A stretch of DNA of 64,000 bases, taken from positions 27,757,501 through 27,821,500 of the forward strand of contig NC_084938.1 in the NCBI RefSeq assembly GCF_958298935.1, read 5' to 3'. This DNA is from Phragmites australis (taxonomy: Eukaryota; Streptophyta; Magnoliopsida; Poales; Poaceae). The notes under the pieces are model-generated. The model was not told the DNA's origin, made no database searches, and saw nothing but the letters and a program-made list of their open reading frames with translations. The translations under genes and the position numbers were made by a program. Position 1 is the stretch's first letter. Each line of letters begins with the position of its first letter. Below are positions 34,101 to 45,385 of the stretch, one piece after another.

Positions 34101-37100
34101 GGAGGATAACTTGACCAGTTGATGCGTTGCCATTTCCAACCATCTGGCTGTGGTACTCTAAATCTGCCTTCATGGCCTTGATGTTAACCTGACGCTTGTG
34201 TGGAGCTGTAAATAATAAACAAGACAGATAATTACCTTTTTCATTTCTATTCAACATTTTCAAGGTTCTTGATAGATTGGTATACATACAGTTCATGAAC
34301 TCCAATGCAAATATGCTGAGGATGTTGAATACCAGCGAGAATCCAAATAAAATGCTGACACAAATCCAATACCATTGCCACTCTGTGAGCAGCCCCCTGA
34401 TCTTGAGGATGGCTTCACCGACGGTGTTAGCATTGGCATAATGAAATTCCTATCAGTCCCCAAGATCATTGTCATTTATGATGTATTTATACCTTTGACC
34501 AAGAATATTAGTGTAATTTTAGAAGGATATACTAGCATATAGCTAGCAATTCCAAGTGTTGAAATGAGTGCTTACTGTAGCCCATCTTTTGTCAAAGAAC
34601 TCGTTCAGAGCGATTGCATTCTGTGCGTAGGTGAATGGGGATGTCCAATATCCCCAGCGCAACCATGGTTGGAGATCATCTGTTTCAATGTACAGAAGTG
34701 GTAAGCATCTTAGTAGCACAAAGCCTTCATTAATACTTGTCCTGTGTTACAGGGTATGTTGTATACTCATGCTTCCTGATGTATTCTGTATTCTGAGCTA
34801 AATCATCTAACCTTTTGATATAACGAAGCCTCCAAGTATGTAGATTGCTATTAGAGCTGCAGTCCCTAGCATGTTGGCCATCACTTGTGTCCTTCCTATG
34901 GCCGCTAAGAAGCGATAAAGACCCATTGACATTTGATGCATGGCAAAAAGTACCACAAAGTGCTGGATGAACCTGGCCATAAGCAAGGGGAATCTTTTGT
35001 GTTACTTCATCCTATTGAAGTACTGAAGATCTTTAGGTATATAAGTGGCAAGAGAGGAGTACCTGGTAAGGGAAGGTGCGTATCCAATCACATAGTATGT
35101 TAAGCCTGTCCAAAGGCCTGTCTCGACTAGTGAGATTGGGATGCTGATAAGGAAAACTGAAGAAAGGAGTGCCCATCCTGGCAATGCTAGTAACTCTCTT
35201 TGCTTGTAGAAGGTGGGAAGCCGTTTTATTGTCATTGCAATTTCAGTCATGCCATTGAAGTTTACTATGACAACAGCCATAAAGAGTGCTCCCATGTACT
35301 TATTGGCATCAAGTATGGAATTGTGACTCATATTTGTTCTCAGGAAAAGTGTAGAGATCACCAAGGCCATAACAGTGATCTGTATGGTCTTGAATATATG
35401 CACCGGAGAGTTTCTTTTTAGAAGCAGTACTTCCCTTGAAAAGCATGCCTTGAAAACATTCCATCTGGAGATCCTGCGATCTGCATTCATTTTTATCTCC
35501 TTGTTCTTTCCAGTTTTGTTTGGACTGCAGAGTTTTTCTTCTACAAGTCGAGGGAGATAGGAGGCACAGAAGGATCCTGCAAAAATTTCAATTGAATGGT
35601 ACTGGTACTTATTTTCATCACCAGCCCAGTATTGCTTTTGGTCCATCTTTGAGGTTACCTGGTCAGTGGTCAATTGTAGAAGCTATTAGTGCATTATTTT
35701 GGACAAGCACATATATTGCAGAATACTGATTTTTGTGCTACTGCATGGAATTGTGAGTCATCTAGTGCCTTCTTAACTTTGCGTATTAATGTATTGGTTA
35801 TCTCAAAATTGTTCTGTACAGTATTCAGTAAGTATAGTCGATTTCAGCACTTAGCATTATTGTTATATTTAGCTGTTCCTCATTGATATAGTTGGTAATT
35901 GAGTACCTCTTGAAGGAAATCTGCCACATTCTTCCTGCTGGGGCATTTGAATCCCATAGTTTCAAAGAAGTCCGTAGCATTTTCTCGAGGACCATGATAC
36001 ACAATTTGCCCCTCACATAAAAGTATAATGTCGTCAAATAATTCCAATGTCTCGGGAGGTGGTTGCAGCAAGGAAATAACCATTGTGAGATCCATCAAAT
36101 GTGCCATCTGTTGGAGAAACTTCATGATCTCAAATGTGGTGGAACTATCTAGACCTGTTGATATATCATCCATAAAGAAACATCTTGCTAGACCAACTAA
36201 CATCTCTCCTGCATAAAAAGTTTTATTTTAATGTATGCCAACTTCAATGAATTCGCAAATAAAAATGTGGACCTTGATATCAATATTTGAACTTATTAAC
36301 CTTGGTAGCTGAAACTAGAACCATAACAATTGTCTCCTATGTAACTGGCATATTCATTTGCGCAGAATGCACTATGATGTGAATGTCACTACTTTTAAGT
36401 TTTCTGTTTAGAAACTGGAAAGTATACAGTGCAGAGACCTTCCAAGAATGCGCATAAATCCTAGTTACATCTTATTATAGCATATTAAGGGATGCTTGCT
36501 CAGATTCATCTTGTTATAGCATATTAAGGGATGCCTGCTCAGATTCAGTGGAATAAAATGTCGAGTTTCAACCTGATATAGAGCTCATCAAGAAGAAAAC
36601 ATACCACAGTATCGCAACTACAATGTGCTGTTTTCACAGCTCATTTGATTGAAAGCGATTATTTTGTCTTTATTCTATTTTTTCTTGGATTTGGACATGT
36701 TGCACTAACTAGATTCCTTTCTTTTTATAGAGAATTTGAGCATATTAACTAAAATTTCCAGTTGACACTTTGTACAGGAAAATGAAGGGAATTATGCTAG
36801 ATTGCGAGAATTCCTGTACTAGTTCTTGTACAATAATCCTGCTTAGATTTACATGTATGAACTACTTGATACAAAGTTCAAAGTTTCAAACATTCCTTCA
36901 GTTAGGTGCCAGTTAAGTATCTCCTTACTCTGTTTCTCGTTCTAATTTTCTGGCTAGTTGCTTCCATCTGACTTGATAGTTATAAGCATTCTGTTTTCAG
37001 GGTTATAAGCATTTTTTGTTATCATAAAGACTCCTGTCCTGCGAAGAACCTTTTGCTTGGGGAAGTTTTTAAGTTGGTAGAATTTCTGTTAATGTGGCTT

Positions 37101-40100
37101 TCTTTCAGATCCAAGCACGTGCTTCCTGTGGCAGCTATGCAAAACCTGTAGCTATATATGTATTTCACCCTAAGTTCTGGTTGGAGAGCACCTAGGCAGT
37201 AGCAATAGAGGGTATGCTTACCAATTGTGGCTCGTTTCTTTTGCCCTCCTGATATTCCTCTTCTCAGCTCGTCTCCTACTAGGGTATCAGCACACTCGGA
37301 CAAGCCAAGTATCTGCATATAATCAACTTTTACTATTATGTTGTCAAGATATATAGCAGATTAAACAACCCAAGTTACCTTGATAATATAGTTTGTTGTA
37401 AGGTTGCTTCCTTCTCCAAAGGTGGTGGCCTGCAGTGGACAGCTGTTTGAGTAATGAAACCAAACATAATCCAGTTTTAGCAGAAATAAAGGAGAACATA
37501 ATGAACGACCTTAATGAACGAATCAAGATCTTGGTCCACTTTATTGATGACACCCTTTTTTCTTCTTATTGCTTCTCCTAGCATCTCTGAGGTTGTCATT
37601 CCAAGCAAAAAGGAACTTTGTGTCAGTATATATGCCATGGAAAAATTGATATCCCTTGAATATTCTATAGGTATTTCCTTCTTGAGTTACAGTGTCTGCA
37701 TTGTTATAAATTGCAGCGCATCCCAATAATCTACGAAATGAATACCTCACTATACACTAGAGGATTCCTTACCAAATTCATTATTGGTTCCCAGCATCTT
37801 GGAAGAGAAGTCGATCGTCTCTCTTACTGTCATCTCAGGATGGTGAAGATCATACTGGCCAACATAAGCACGCAGGTACTGAGGTGTTGAGGAATTCATT
37901 TCTTGTCCATTGTACATGACCTTTCCTTTGAACTATTAAGAATCATTGTGTCATTAAGAATAGTCAATGCTAAACATATTTTTATTTTTTGGCCTTTTCT
38001 CGTTGACAAAATACTTTTGATAGCATGTATGTAACTCAGTCTACCTTCAAAGAAGAATCCAACTTTCCTGCCAATGCTTTTAGAAGAGTTGTTTTCCCTG
38101 AACCGGGTGCTCCTAGAAGAAGTGTCATCCTGACAGAATGGGATAAAAGGTTCAATATCTTAGACAGTGAATTAAATAAATAAGGCTAACAAACTCATAC
38201 AGCTGTATTCTAGTAACTTCTCTTTTTAATTTGATCGAGCACTTAATTTAGAGGTTATGGAATCTATGTCTGCACTCGGCAGTTAGTGAAAGATATGGAG
38301 ACATTTACCTTGATGGTCGAATGATCCCGCTTACGTCATTTATGATTTTGAGGGGTCTTTTCCTTGTAGCACACATGTGTGAAGATGTTGCTAATTCCTG
38401 CATAACAAAAGAAACTGTTCACATAGAAATATGGCTTTTGAATATGGCATGCCAACTTTGCACAGCGAAATAAAAACATGCATTTAGGCATACACATGTA
38501 TTTTAGCGCTTGCTTAAGTACACAGCAGCATAACAAGCTGCGGTATCCTTTTGATCCTGGATATCCATGTGTTTAATCTAAACTGGGCTAAGATGGTCAG
38601 CAGATTTACCGATCCACTGTCTCAATTAACTTTTTATTCATTGTACCATATGACCTCATAAGTACCACTGTTGCGTTTTTGTTGTGCTCGTGCCACTAGC
38701 TCTAGTAAATGTCAAACAAAAAAAGAAATAACCTTTCCTGCATAGCGCTGTGACTTGCACATAGTCCATCTATTTGTCATTTTACATTGTAATTTCTGAA
38801 CTCTGAACCTTAATGGGTGCAGGTAGTCTTGGATTATTTGGCTATGCTGGGCGTGTTGTACTTTCGGGAAAAGAAGCACATTATTCATCAGCCGAAGGGT
38901 TGCCGTGTACTGAGAAATAAAGAGCTAAGTAGGTATAAAAGGTTATGGAAGCTATTTTAAATATCGATGTGTTGGATCTGCTTAGGTTAGTTACTGTTAA
39001 AAAGAATCTTGCTAGTGAGCTAAAATGCGGGACTGACATAGTTGTCAAATCTCCATGGACACAATTAGATAGTACATATAGGAGCTGTTTAGATCGATGC
39101 CAAACTTTACCATAATCAAGTTAGAGAAGTTTGACCATTTGTAGCTAGCGTTGGGTATCACGACCATAGTTTGTGGCACTTCCCACAGGCTTAGCTTTCT
39201 GGCTTATGTGTGGTAGACTTCTTAGCTAAATTAAGTTTGCCATGAACGTTGCGACTAATTTGGTCTCTACCTTAGGTAAAAACAGTGTCCAAGTGTTGCC
39301 ACCGGACAAACATGTCCATAGCTATCAGCACAATCTATTTTATTCTGCAATATCTGTACTACTAGTTGCCATCCACTTTCAATAACTGCCGTTGGACCTT
39401 TCGTTTGCAGATGAAGGAGCCCATGCGTGACATTGTTCAGTTAGCTAGGGAGGGCATGGTGGCGGCAACCGTATTTATATGGAGATATGGTCCTATGTAT
39501 CCCTCGTCTGTAGTGACATGAATGAATAATTTATTTCAAGAGCAGCTTAAGCTAACCCTTGACAGGACTCTTGTCTTATGTGGTAATAAAATACTATAAT
39601 TTAGGTCACAGACCAATCTTAATCGATCACGTATCTTAGAAATTACTATATAAACAACTGAAGTTCACAGGATCTGTTCTGACGGTTTTTTGCACATAAC
39701 AAGCATATACGGTTGTGTATGTGCTGGAAAGGTACGGTCAGTTTATAATTGATTTGTGCGTTTTTCAGCACGTACGTTGGTAGCCTCTCGATGGACCTAA
39801 AAAAGTGTCTCTATCTAAAAGATTCGGAGGCACTTGCATGGCCCTCATCAGGCTTCGCTTGTGCCGTCGATCGGCCGCACCGTAACCTACACAGAGCTCA
39901 ACTGATCTATGCTTCCAGGACGATCCATCCACTCGACGCGTCTCACCAAATCCAAGTTTCTCTCTCTCTCTTTCTCCAAAAGAACAGAAAAGAACAAAAA
40001 AAACAGATTTGAAAGGGACTTGCAATGCATGCGGCGCGGAAGAGAGAGAGAGAGAGACATACAAGTAACTAAGTAAGCAATAGCGCATCGGTCGTCGCGG

Positions 40101-40532
40101 TGTACCAGGAACGATGGGGTTACGTACCTGGGCGGCGTTGATGGCGCAGTTGAGCAGCGTCGGGACGGCGCGGCGGCCGACGCGGACGTCAGCCTCCACG
40201 GTGAGCCTCTCGAACTGCAGCTCCACCTTCGCCGCCTCTACGCCCAGCCTGGTCGATCAATCAGTTCGCATGCAGCACAGCACAATTAAATTCAATTAAC
40301 CATGCACGCATGCATGCGTGAGCTCGCTCAAATAAACGACAGATCGAAACGCATGTCAGTTCGCGCGCGCGCGCACGCACCTCTCCTTCTTATCGCGGAG
40401 CATCCGGAGGAAGCCGCGGTTGTCGTCGTGGGTGAGCGGCGAAGGCTCCCTCCTCCACGTCGTCGGCCAAACTTGGTCTTCAAGGCCGGTGAGCTCCACG
40501 GCCGCCGCCGGCTGCTCCTCCCTGCACTCCAT
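31150..40532 (-). CDS. PDR-type ABCG transporter (full-size), 22 exons
   Basis: Exons (high to low): 40532-40381, 40248-40128, 38397-38309, 38129-38045, 37932-37773, 37586-37510, 37429-37379, 37312-37222, 36208-35907, 35658-35063, 34972-34812, 34679-34576, 34449-34290, 34205-34042, 33954-33622, 33539-33249, 32820-32737, 32663-32530, 32424-32197, 32107-31936, 31837-31583, 31419-31150. All junctions are GT-AG, phases agree, and they sum to 4080 nt (1359 aa). The layout is the reverse NBD-TMD-NBD-TMD of plant pleiotropic drug resistance exporters of the plasma membrane, which move terpenoids, hormones or xenobiotics. NBD1 has Walker [10 protein letters not shown] (127-135) and signature GISGGQKKR (264-272), but Walker B ends FFMDD (286-290), with Asp in place of the catalytic Glu. 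NBD2 has GITGAGKTT (803-811), LSAEQ (910-914) and FMDEP (932-936). The protein ends LKFQRR. The substrate is unknown. No stop or frameshift was seen. Confidence 0.92.
33006..33211. repeat. Two-copy 103-bp tandem duplication in an intron
   Basis: Two nearly identical copies (33006-33108 and 33109-33211) begin gcacgttaatttttg and end atagttaata. They lie in the intron between the exons at 33249 and 32820 of the ABC transporter. Only a few differences near ttcaccttgac / ttcaactcgac separate them, so the duplication is recent. Confidence 0.92.
36468..36545. repeat. Two-copy 39-bp tandem duplication in an intron
   Basis: Two copies of a unit starting catctt-ttatagcatatt and ending gctcagatt lie in the 1-kb intron between the exons at 37222 and 36208 of the transporter. 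Two substitutions separate them. Confidence 0.85.
38398..40127 (-). other. Large second intron of the ABC transporter
   Basis: This 1.73-kb intron is bounded by a GT donor next to 40128 and an AG acceptor next to 38397. It contains no recognised gene or complete transposon. Short pyrimidine and GA-repeat tracts lie near its donor end (about 39960-40065). The minus-strand open frame at 40226-39765 is exon 2 read through into the intron. Confidence 0.7.
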
Positions 40533-41434
40533 CCTCGGCGGCGCCGAGCCACCAACTAGCTACAGGTATGTCACGACGACGGCTAAGCTAGTTGCTTGTC
40601 CTAAGCGCGCATGAATGGTCGGCACAACACGTACGTGCATCGATGTCTGTATGTATATATGTGCGTGTATATATGCAGCCAAATGCAGATAGATGCAATG
40701 GAGATATATAGGCATCAGAGAAAGAGCAAGAGGCATATATGTGTTTAAATGAAGTTGGGCACGGTGGTTGGAGATTAGTTTAAGGCAAATGGAGTTCCCC
40801 AACAATTAACGGCGCCACTCCGGACGGCCTAGCTTGATTTAATTTCTTCTTCCCTGGTATATGTAGTGATGATACAGATAATACATAAAATAGGATAGTT
40901 ATATTTCGGTAACTTTAACCAATTTGTTGCAAGAGTTAAAAAATATTTTAAACCGTAGGCGCCATATATATTTAAAAGGGTTAGGATACAGATAGATTTA
41001 ACTTGGAAATCAATATGTCATTTCTCCGCGTACGCCAGCAAAAATACTGCTATCTCAACCTTATCTCTTCTTTTTTTCCCGACAAATCTTTAATATTATC
41101 TTTTAATGGCTAAGGCAATATTATCCGCGAGACCGCGACCCTGCAGCATCATGCATCACACATGAACACCACTGTGACGACGTAAGATCGCGCCCATATT
41201 TGGACCATCTTGGCGGTGCACGAATGATGAATGCACGCCATGCTAGTCTTCGGTTATTCAGGGCGCCATCCTTCACCGCTATCAGCACAATCGGACTCAC
41301 AGAAGCCGGGAGCCTCAAATCGGGGTGTTTCTCTCCCGTAGTTCATTTGCGCTCTAGAGGGACCTGACTTTCTGCTTGAAAGTCGGGCTTCTTCCTGCTT
41401 CGGCAAAGAACCTCGGCTTTAGAGTGTGGCCATG
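40533..41434 (-). promoter_or_regulatory. Upstream region of the ABC transporter gene
   Basis: Reading leftward toward the start at 40532, CCTATATATCTC (40712-40701) is a good TATA candidate about 170 bp before the ATG. A second TA-rich stretch, GCATATATACAC, lies at 40677-40666. ACGTACGTG lies near 40630. 40830-41430 holds nothing else I can name. Confidence 0.4.
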
Positions 41435-42798
41435 CACTTACATTATTTCTGAATTGGCAGTGGTATTTTTTCCACCAATGTCCATTTAGAAATAACCGAT
41501 AGTGATAAAAAAATATTATTATTGATTCTTATCAAAAAATCGATAATAATAGTTTATTTAGCAAAAACCGATAGTGATAATTAAATATTATTGTAAATTC
41601 AATTACAAAAGACAATAATACTTGATTATCACTGCCGATTTTAATCATAAACTAGCGATAATAATAGAGGCACTATCACTGATAGTTCATTATATTAACC
41701 GACAGTAACGATAAAATGTAGGTCATCTTCCAGAATTTATCAATTTTTTCATGTGGAGTTGAACGAAGACAAATTTTATATAAAAAATTGTAGCTTACGA
41801 CGAGATCTATAACTTTGTAGTTCATAACCTTTTAATTTGAAGCAGTATAAATACCCAATAATTGTCCAAATATTAGTGCAGGAAAAGTAAAAAAAACCAC
41901 ACGCTAGACCATAAAGTAAACTGCCGGATCTGGTATAACACTAGTAAACAAGATTGAAAATGCCAAAAAAACGACCACAAAATTGAAAACTATAACTTTA
42001 AAGATTTTTATCACGAGTTTAATAACTCGGATTGATGAAATATTTATGCAGCACTGACTTTCAAATGTAGCTCCGTGGCTCCAAAAAAATTTAGGCAAAT
42101 TGGAAAAGGTAAATTTTTGAACAAAAACTTCAGAGGCCCTTTCAACGGTCTTCTAAGCCTTTTTAAGTCAAGAAAGGTAGTATCTTTTTCAGATATGTCT
42201 TCTTGTTAGTTTTGAAAGTAGAGGTTGAACGTCGAAATCGGACTTCGTATACAAAAGCTATGACTGTTTTACATAACATTACATGGAAAGTCATTTTGAT
42301 GCCCAAATGATAGTTAGATGGAGATAAAAAAAATGAAATTTGTAGCTATCGATGATATCTATAACTTTGTAGATGATAACTTTTTCATTTAAAATCATTT
42401 TAATATCCAAATAATCATCATAACTTTCAGTTAGTAAGGGTCAAAAGGAAAAGATATCATATTACTCTTAGCAAACATTGATTGGTGAATGGTAAGAATG
42501 CTACGTGCAAGGTGCGATATCATGGGTTCAACTCCCATGAACCGCGCGCGTGCATAATTCAGCGAAAAACTTGTAACTTGTGTGGCTTACGAGTTGTGAC
42601 TGTGTGTATTCTAGAGGGGCTAGTCGAGGGTTAAAAATATTTTTTACCAGTTTTAAAAACATCGGATTTGTTTAAAATATCGGATTTGAGATCGCTTATC
42701 ACTGTCGAGCTGTGTTACGAATCGGAAGTGATAACTTCATTACTATCGTTTAGTAATAATGTTATTTTTAAACCGTAGTGATGGCTTTTTTTATAGTG
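41435..42798. mobile_element. Non-autonomous CACTA-like element
   Basis: The right end reads ...TTTTTTTATAGTG, the inverse of CACTATAAAAAAA. Just inside both ends are repeated units of the form ACCGATAGTGATAA, TATCACTGCCGATT, TATCACTGTCGAG and ACCGTAGTGAT in both orientations, the subterminal-repeat layout of CACTA elements. The left end is less clear (CACTTACATT at 41435), and no 3-bp target duplication matches. The interior is AT-rich and without transposase. A tRNA-like stretch lies at 42480-42545. Confidence 0.5.
42480..42545 (+). other. tRNA-like sequence (probable relic)
   Basis: The segment ends CATGGGTTCAACTCCCATG. This folds as a T-arm (CATGGG pairing with CCCATG) and contains a B-box-like GGTTCAACTCC. 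TGGTAAGAATGC lies upstream where an A box would be. I could not draw a complete cloverleaf with a proper acceptor stem, so this is not called a tRNA gene. Confidence 0.25.
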
Positions 42799-43627
42799 TC
42801 ATTCACATTGATCGGTACTCCGTGTTAGTTCTCTCGACGGCAGTGATCACCCAGGGCCAGGCAGGGCATGCATGCATGCAGTTACTACATACGGCTGATC
42901 ATTGTGAAAACAATAATACCATGCGTCTATGTGAGACCAAACAATGTGCTCCTTCTGCCGACTGCCGCCATGAAAAACGACACATCAACTCAGGGCCATG
43001 CTTCCCCAACGTGTTGCCACCGCCGGCCCATTTAAATCGCCTGCAGCTGCTAGCCAGCCATCTACTCCGAGCCAGCAATGACACAGTAGCATGCTGGCTA
43101 GCGCTGGTAAGCCGAAGAAGAAAATCAGCAGGCAAGAAATATATAACAGAATATATAGCTACACACAGCGTGTGCTCTCGGTTGGATCGTTCCTTGTATG
43201 TGCAGGTAAGGAATCTTTGGATGCATAAAAAGTCCAATTAGGAACATAGTTACATATATAGATCGATAGCTACTGATCGAGGGCATCCATTTTCCTGTCA
43301 TTAGTCTATATAAGCTACATGAACTAATAGCGTGTCGTATCGAGCAATACAATACACAGTGCGTGTGATACGTACGGCACTTGAACAACGTAGGTAACGA
43401 CGAGACCGTTACTGTCTAGCGCCCAAGTGAAAATAAGGACGCGGGCGTATATACCAGTTTAATTACGTTGAATCATTAATTTTATAACCAACATAGTCGT
43501 AGGTAGCATAGCTGAATCATTGTACAAAATAGAATTGGACATGTACATCGATCTGCATTGCGTCAAACTCATAGATAGCAACATATCCGGAATAATTGCC
43601 CAAGATAGATAAGAACGGGGCTAGATA
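42799..43627. other. Intergenic, nothing recognised
   Basis: Ordinary mixed sequence with GCATGC-type short repeats (near 42868). Short frames on both strands (160 codons on +, 112 on -) overlap each other and match nothing known to me. Confidence 0.5.
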
Positions 43628-43857
43628 CTCCATCCTGTCATAAATACTTGATGTTTTGGAAAGCAAACCTTTAAAACTTTAAATATTAATAACTTTTAAC
43701 ATATTTAGTTTGAAAATATGAAAATCATATGTGTAGATTTGTTTAAAAGAAATACTCACATAATCTTATAAGTTTGTTGAATTTTATAAATATATTTAGT
43801 AGAAAATAGTGGTGAAGGTACGATGTCATGTGTTAAATATTTGTTGACCAGAGGGAT
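43628..43857. mobile_element. Stowaway-like MITE at the edge of a retrotransposon
   Basis: The left end is ctccatcctgtcataaat after TA. The right end, inverted, is tccctctggtcaacaaat, ending about two bases before the 5' LTR of the SIRE-like element. It is about 230 bp, AT-rich and noncoding. Confidence 0.65.
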
Positions 43858-43859
43858 TA

Positions 43860-45265
43860 CGAGAAACCAAGTCGAAATGTACCTTGGCTTATATGTGATG
43901 AGTGATTAACAAGGTTGTCGATTTGTTTTGTCGAGTTTTCGATTGCTTAAGCTTGATTTGAGCATTTTGATTATGAACTAACTGAAGTTAGAGTTGGAGA
44001 AATATATTTGTTTGTCTAATGGTGTGTAGGTGACATATGCAACTTGGCGGTCGATAGCGGGTGATCGGGGCTAAGCGAGTGCTTGATGTCGGACGATCAA
44101 GGAGGCCGAGCAGAGTCAAGTGTGATCCTAATTGTACACGTGGAGGTCAAGCAAAGCATGAAACAGAGGATGGAGATAGCGTGTTGATAAAGTCAAGCGA
44201 AAGGGATACCATGCAAGTGACAAGGCAGTCCGAGGGATCCAGAGCGGGAGAGACTTGCCGACGGTCAGGATCGCAAGACGGAGTACACATGTTGACATCA
44301 TAGCGCTTACTTAAGGTGTAACAAAGTGGCGAGTCATGCTTTGAGAAGCGTGCAAAGGGTTTCGCGGTTTGGTCTCAAAACTGTGGAAGGACCGGAGGAG
44401 TACGTGGTACCATCATGAAGCTTGCGCTGAGGTAAAACTAAGTTGTAAAGGCGCCATGACCGTCCCATAAATGGATAAGAAAATAGACTAAAATGCCATC
44501 TTGTCGTGGTTCTTCTTGGGGGTCAAGTTTTCTAGACCTATAAATAAAGTGGTAGAGCTATGAGAGAGGATGAACCAGCCACTTGAGCCTATTGTGCCAC
44601 TCATTTAAGAGTCTAGTACTAGGGTTTTAGAGAAGAGGAAGGATGAGTGTTTAGTCTATATATTAGGTGAGTTTTGAGTAAAAATCTTTGTAATCCGCCT
44701 AAAATAGGTCTGACATCTTTGAGTAATGAAGTTTATATTTTTGCGTATGCAAGTTTTCGATGTTTCGTTGTGATTTTTGTTTTGGTTCTTGGGCTAAATT
44801 TTCAACACCTTGTGAAGTCATTCTTCTTGTTACTAGAGGCATAAAAATCACATATGAGTGTATACTCATGTGTCTTAAACTCACTTACCTATAGATCATC
44901 AACTTGGAGAATTTCTTCAACCGCTGACCTTATCTTTGATTTTTGAATCTTTCTTCTCAAGTTACAAACTTTGTGTGGGGATGAGTTATAGATTGGTTTG
45001 TTGTAGAATCTAGTGTTCAATTCCACTCATGAGACCCACCTTTGATTGGATCTTCAAGTTTGGTTTTTGAATTCTTTAAGTTTATGTTCTGTTCTAGACG
45101 GATCTTTCGAGTTGAGCTCTATGTTTCCACTGTGTTTCTGTGTTTTGTGTCGTGCTTTGTTCTGGAGCTGCGTTAGGTGACAAAATAGGAAAATGCCATC
45201 TATTTCGAAAGAAATTTATTGAGACACCTATTCACCCCCATCTAATCGTTATTTTCGGTCCTACA
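43860..45265 (+). repeat. 5' LTR of SIRE-like element
   Basis: It begins CGAGAAACCAAGTCG where the 3' LTR has TGAGAAACTAAGTTG, so the first T has mutated, and it ends GTCCTACA. It aligns along its length with 52315-53784 but with many substitutions and indels, showing an old insertion. Confidence 0.85.
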
Positions 45266-45267
45266 AT

Positions 45268-45280
45268 TGGTATCAGAGCC
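45268..45280 (+). other. Primer-binding site (tRNA-Met)
   Basis: TGGTATCAGAGCC, two bases after the LTR end, is the standard copia primer site. Confidence 0.9.
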
Positions 45281-45385
45281 AGTTTGATCAGTGGTTGACC
45301 TTAACCTGCTTTGTGATCCGTAGGCGACATGGAGAGAAGTGGGAAGATTTCGTTGTTTGATGGCTGAGATTTTTCGTATCGGAAG

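Noticed and set aside
39765..40226. 153-codon minus-strand frame as a stand-alone gene
   Set aside because: It is exon 2 of the ABC transporter read through its donor site into the intron.
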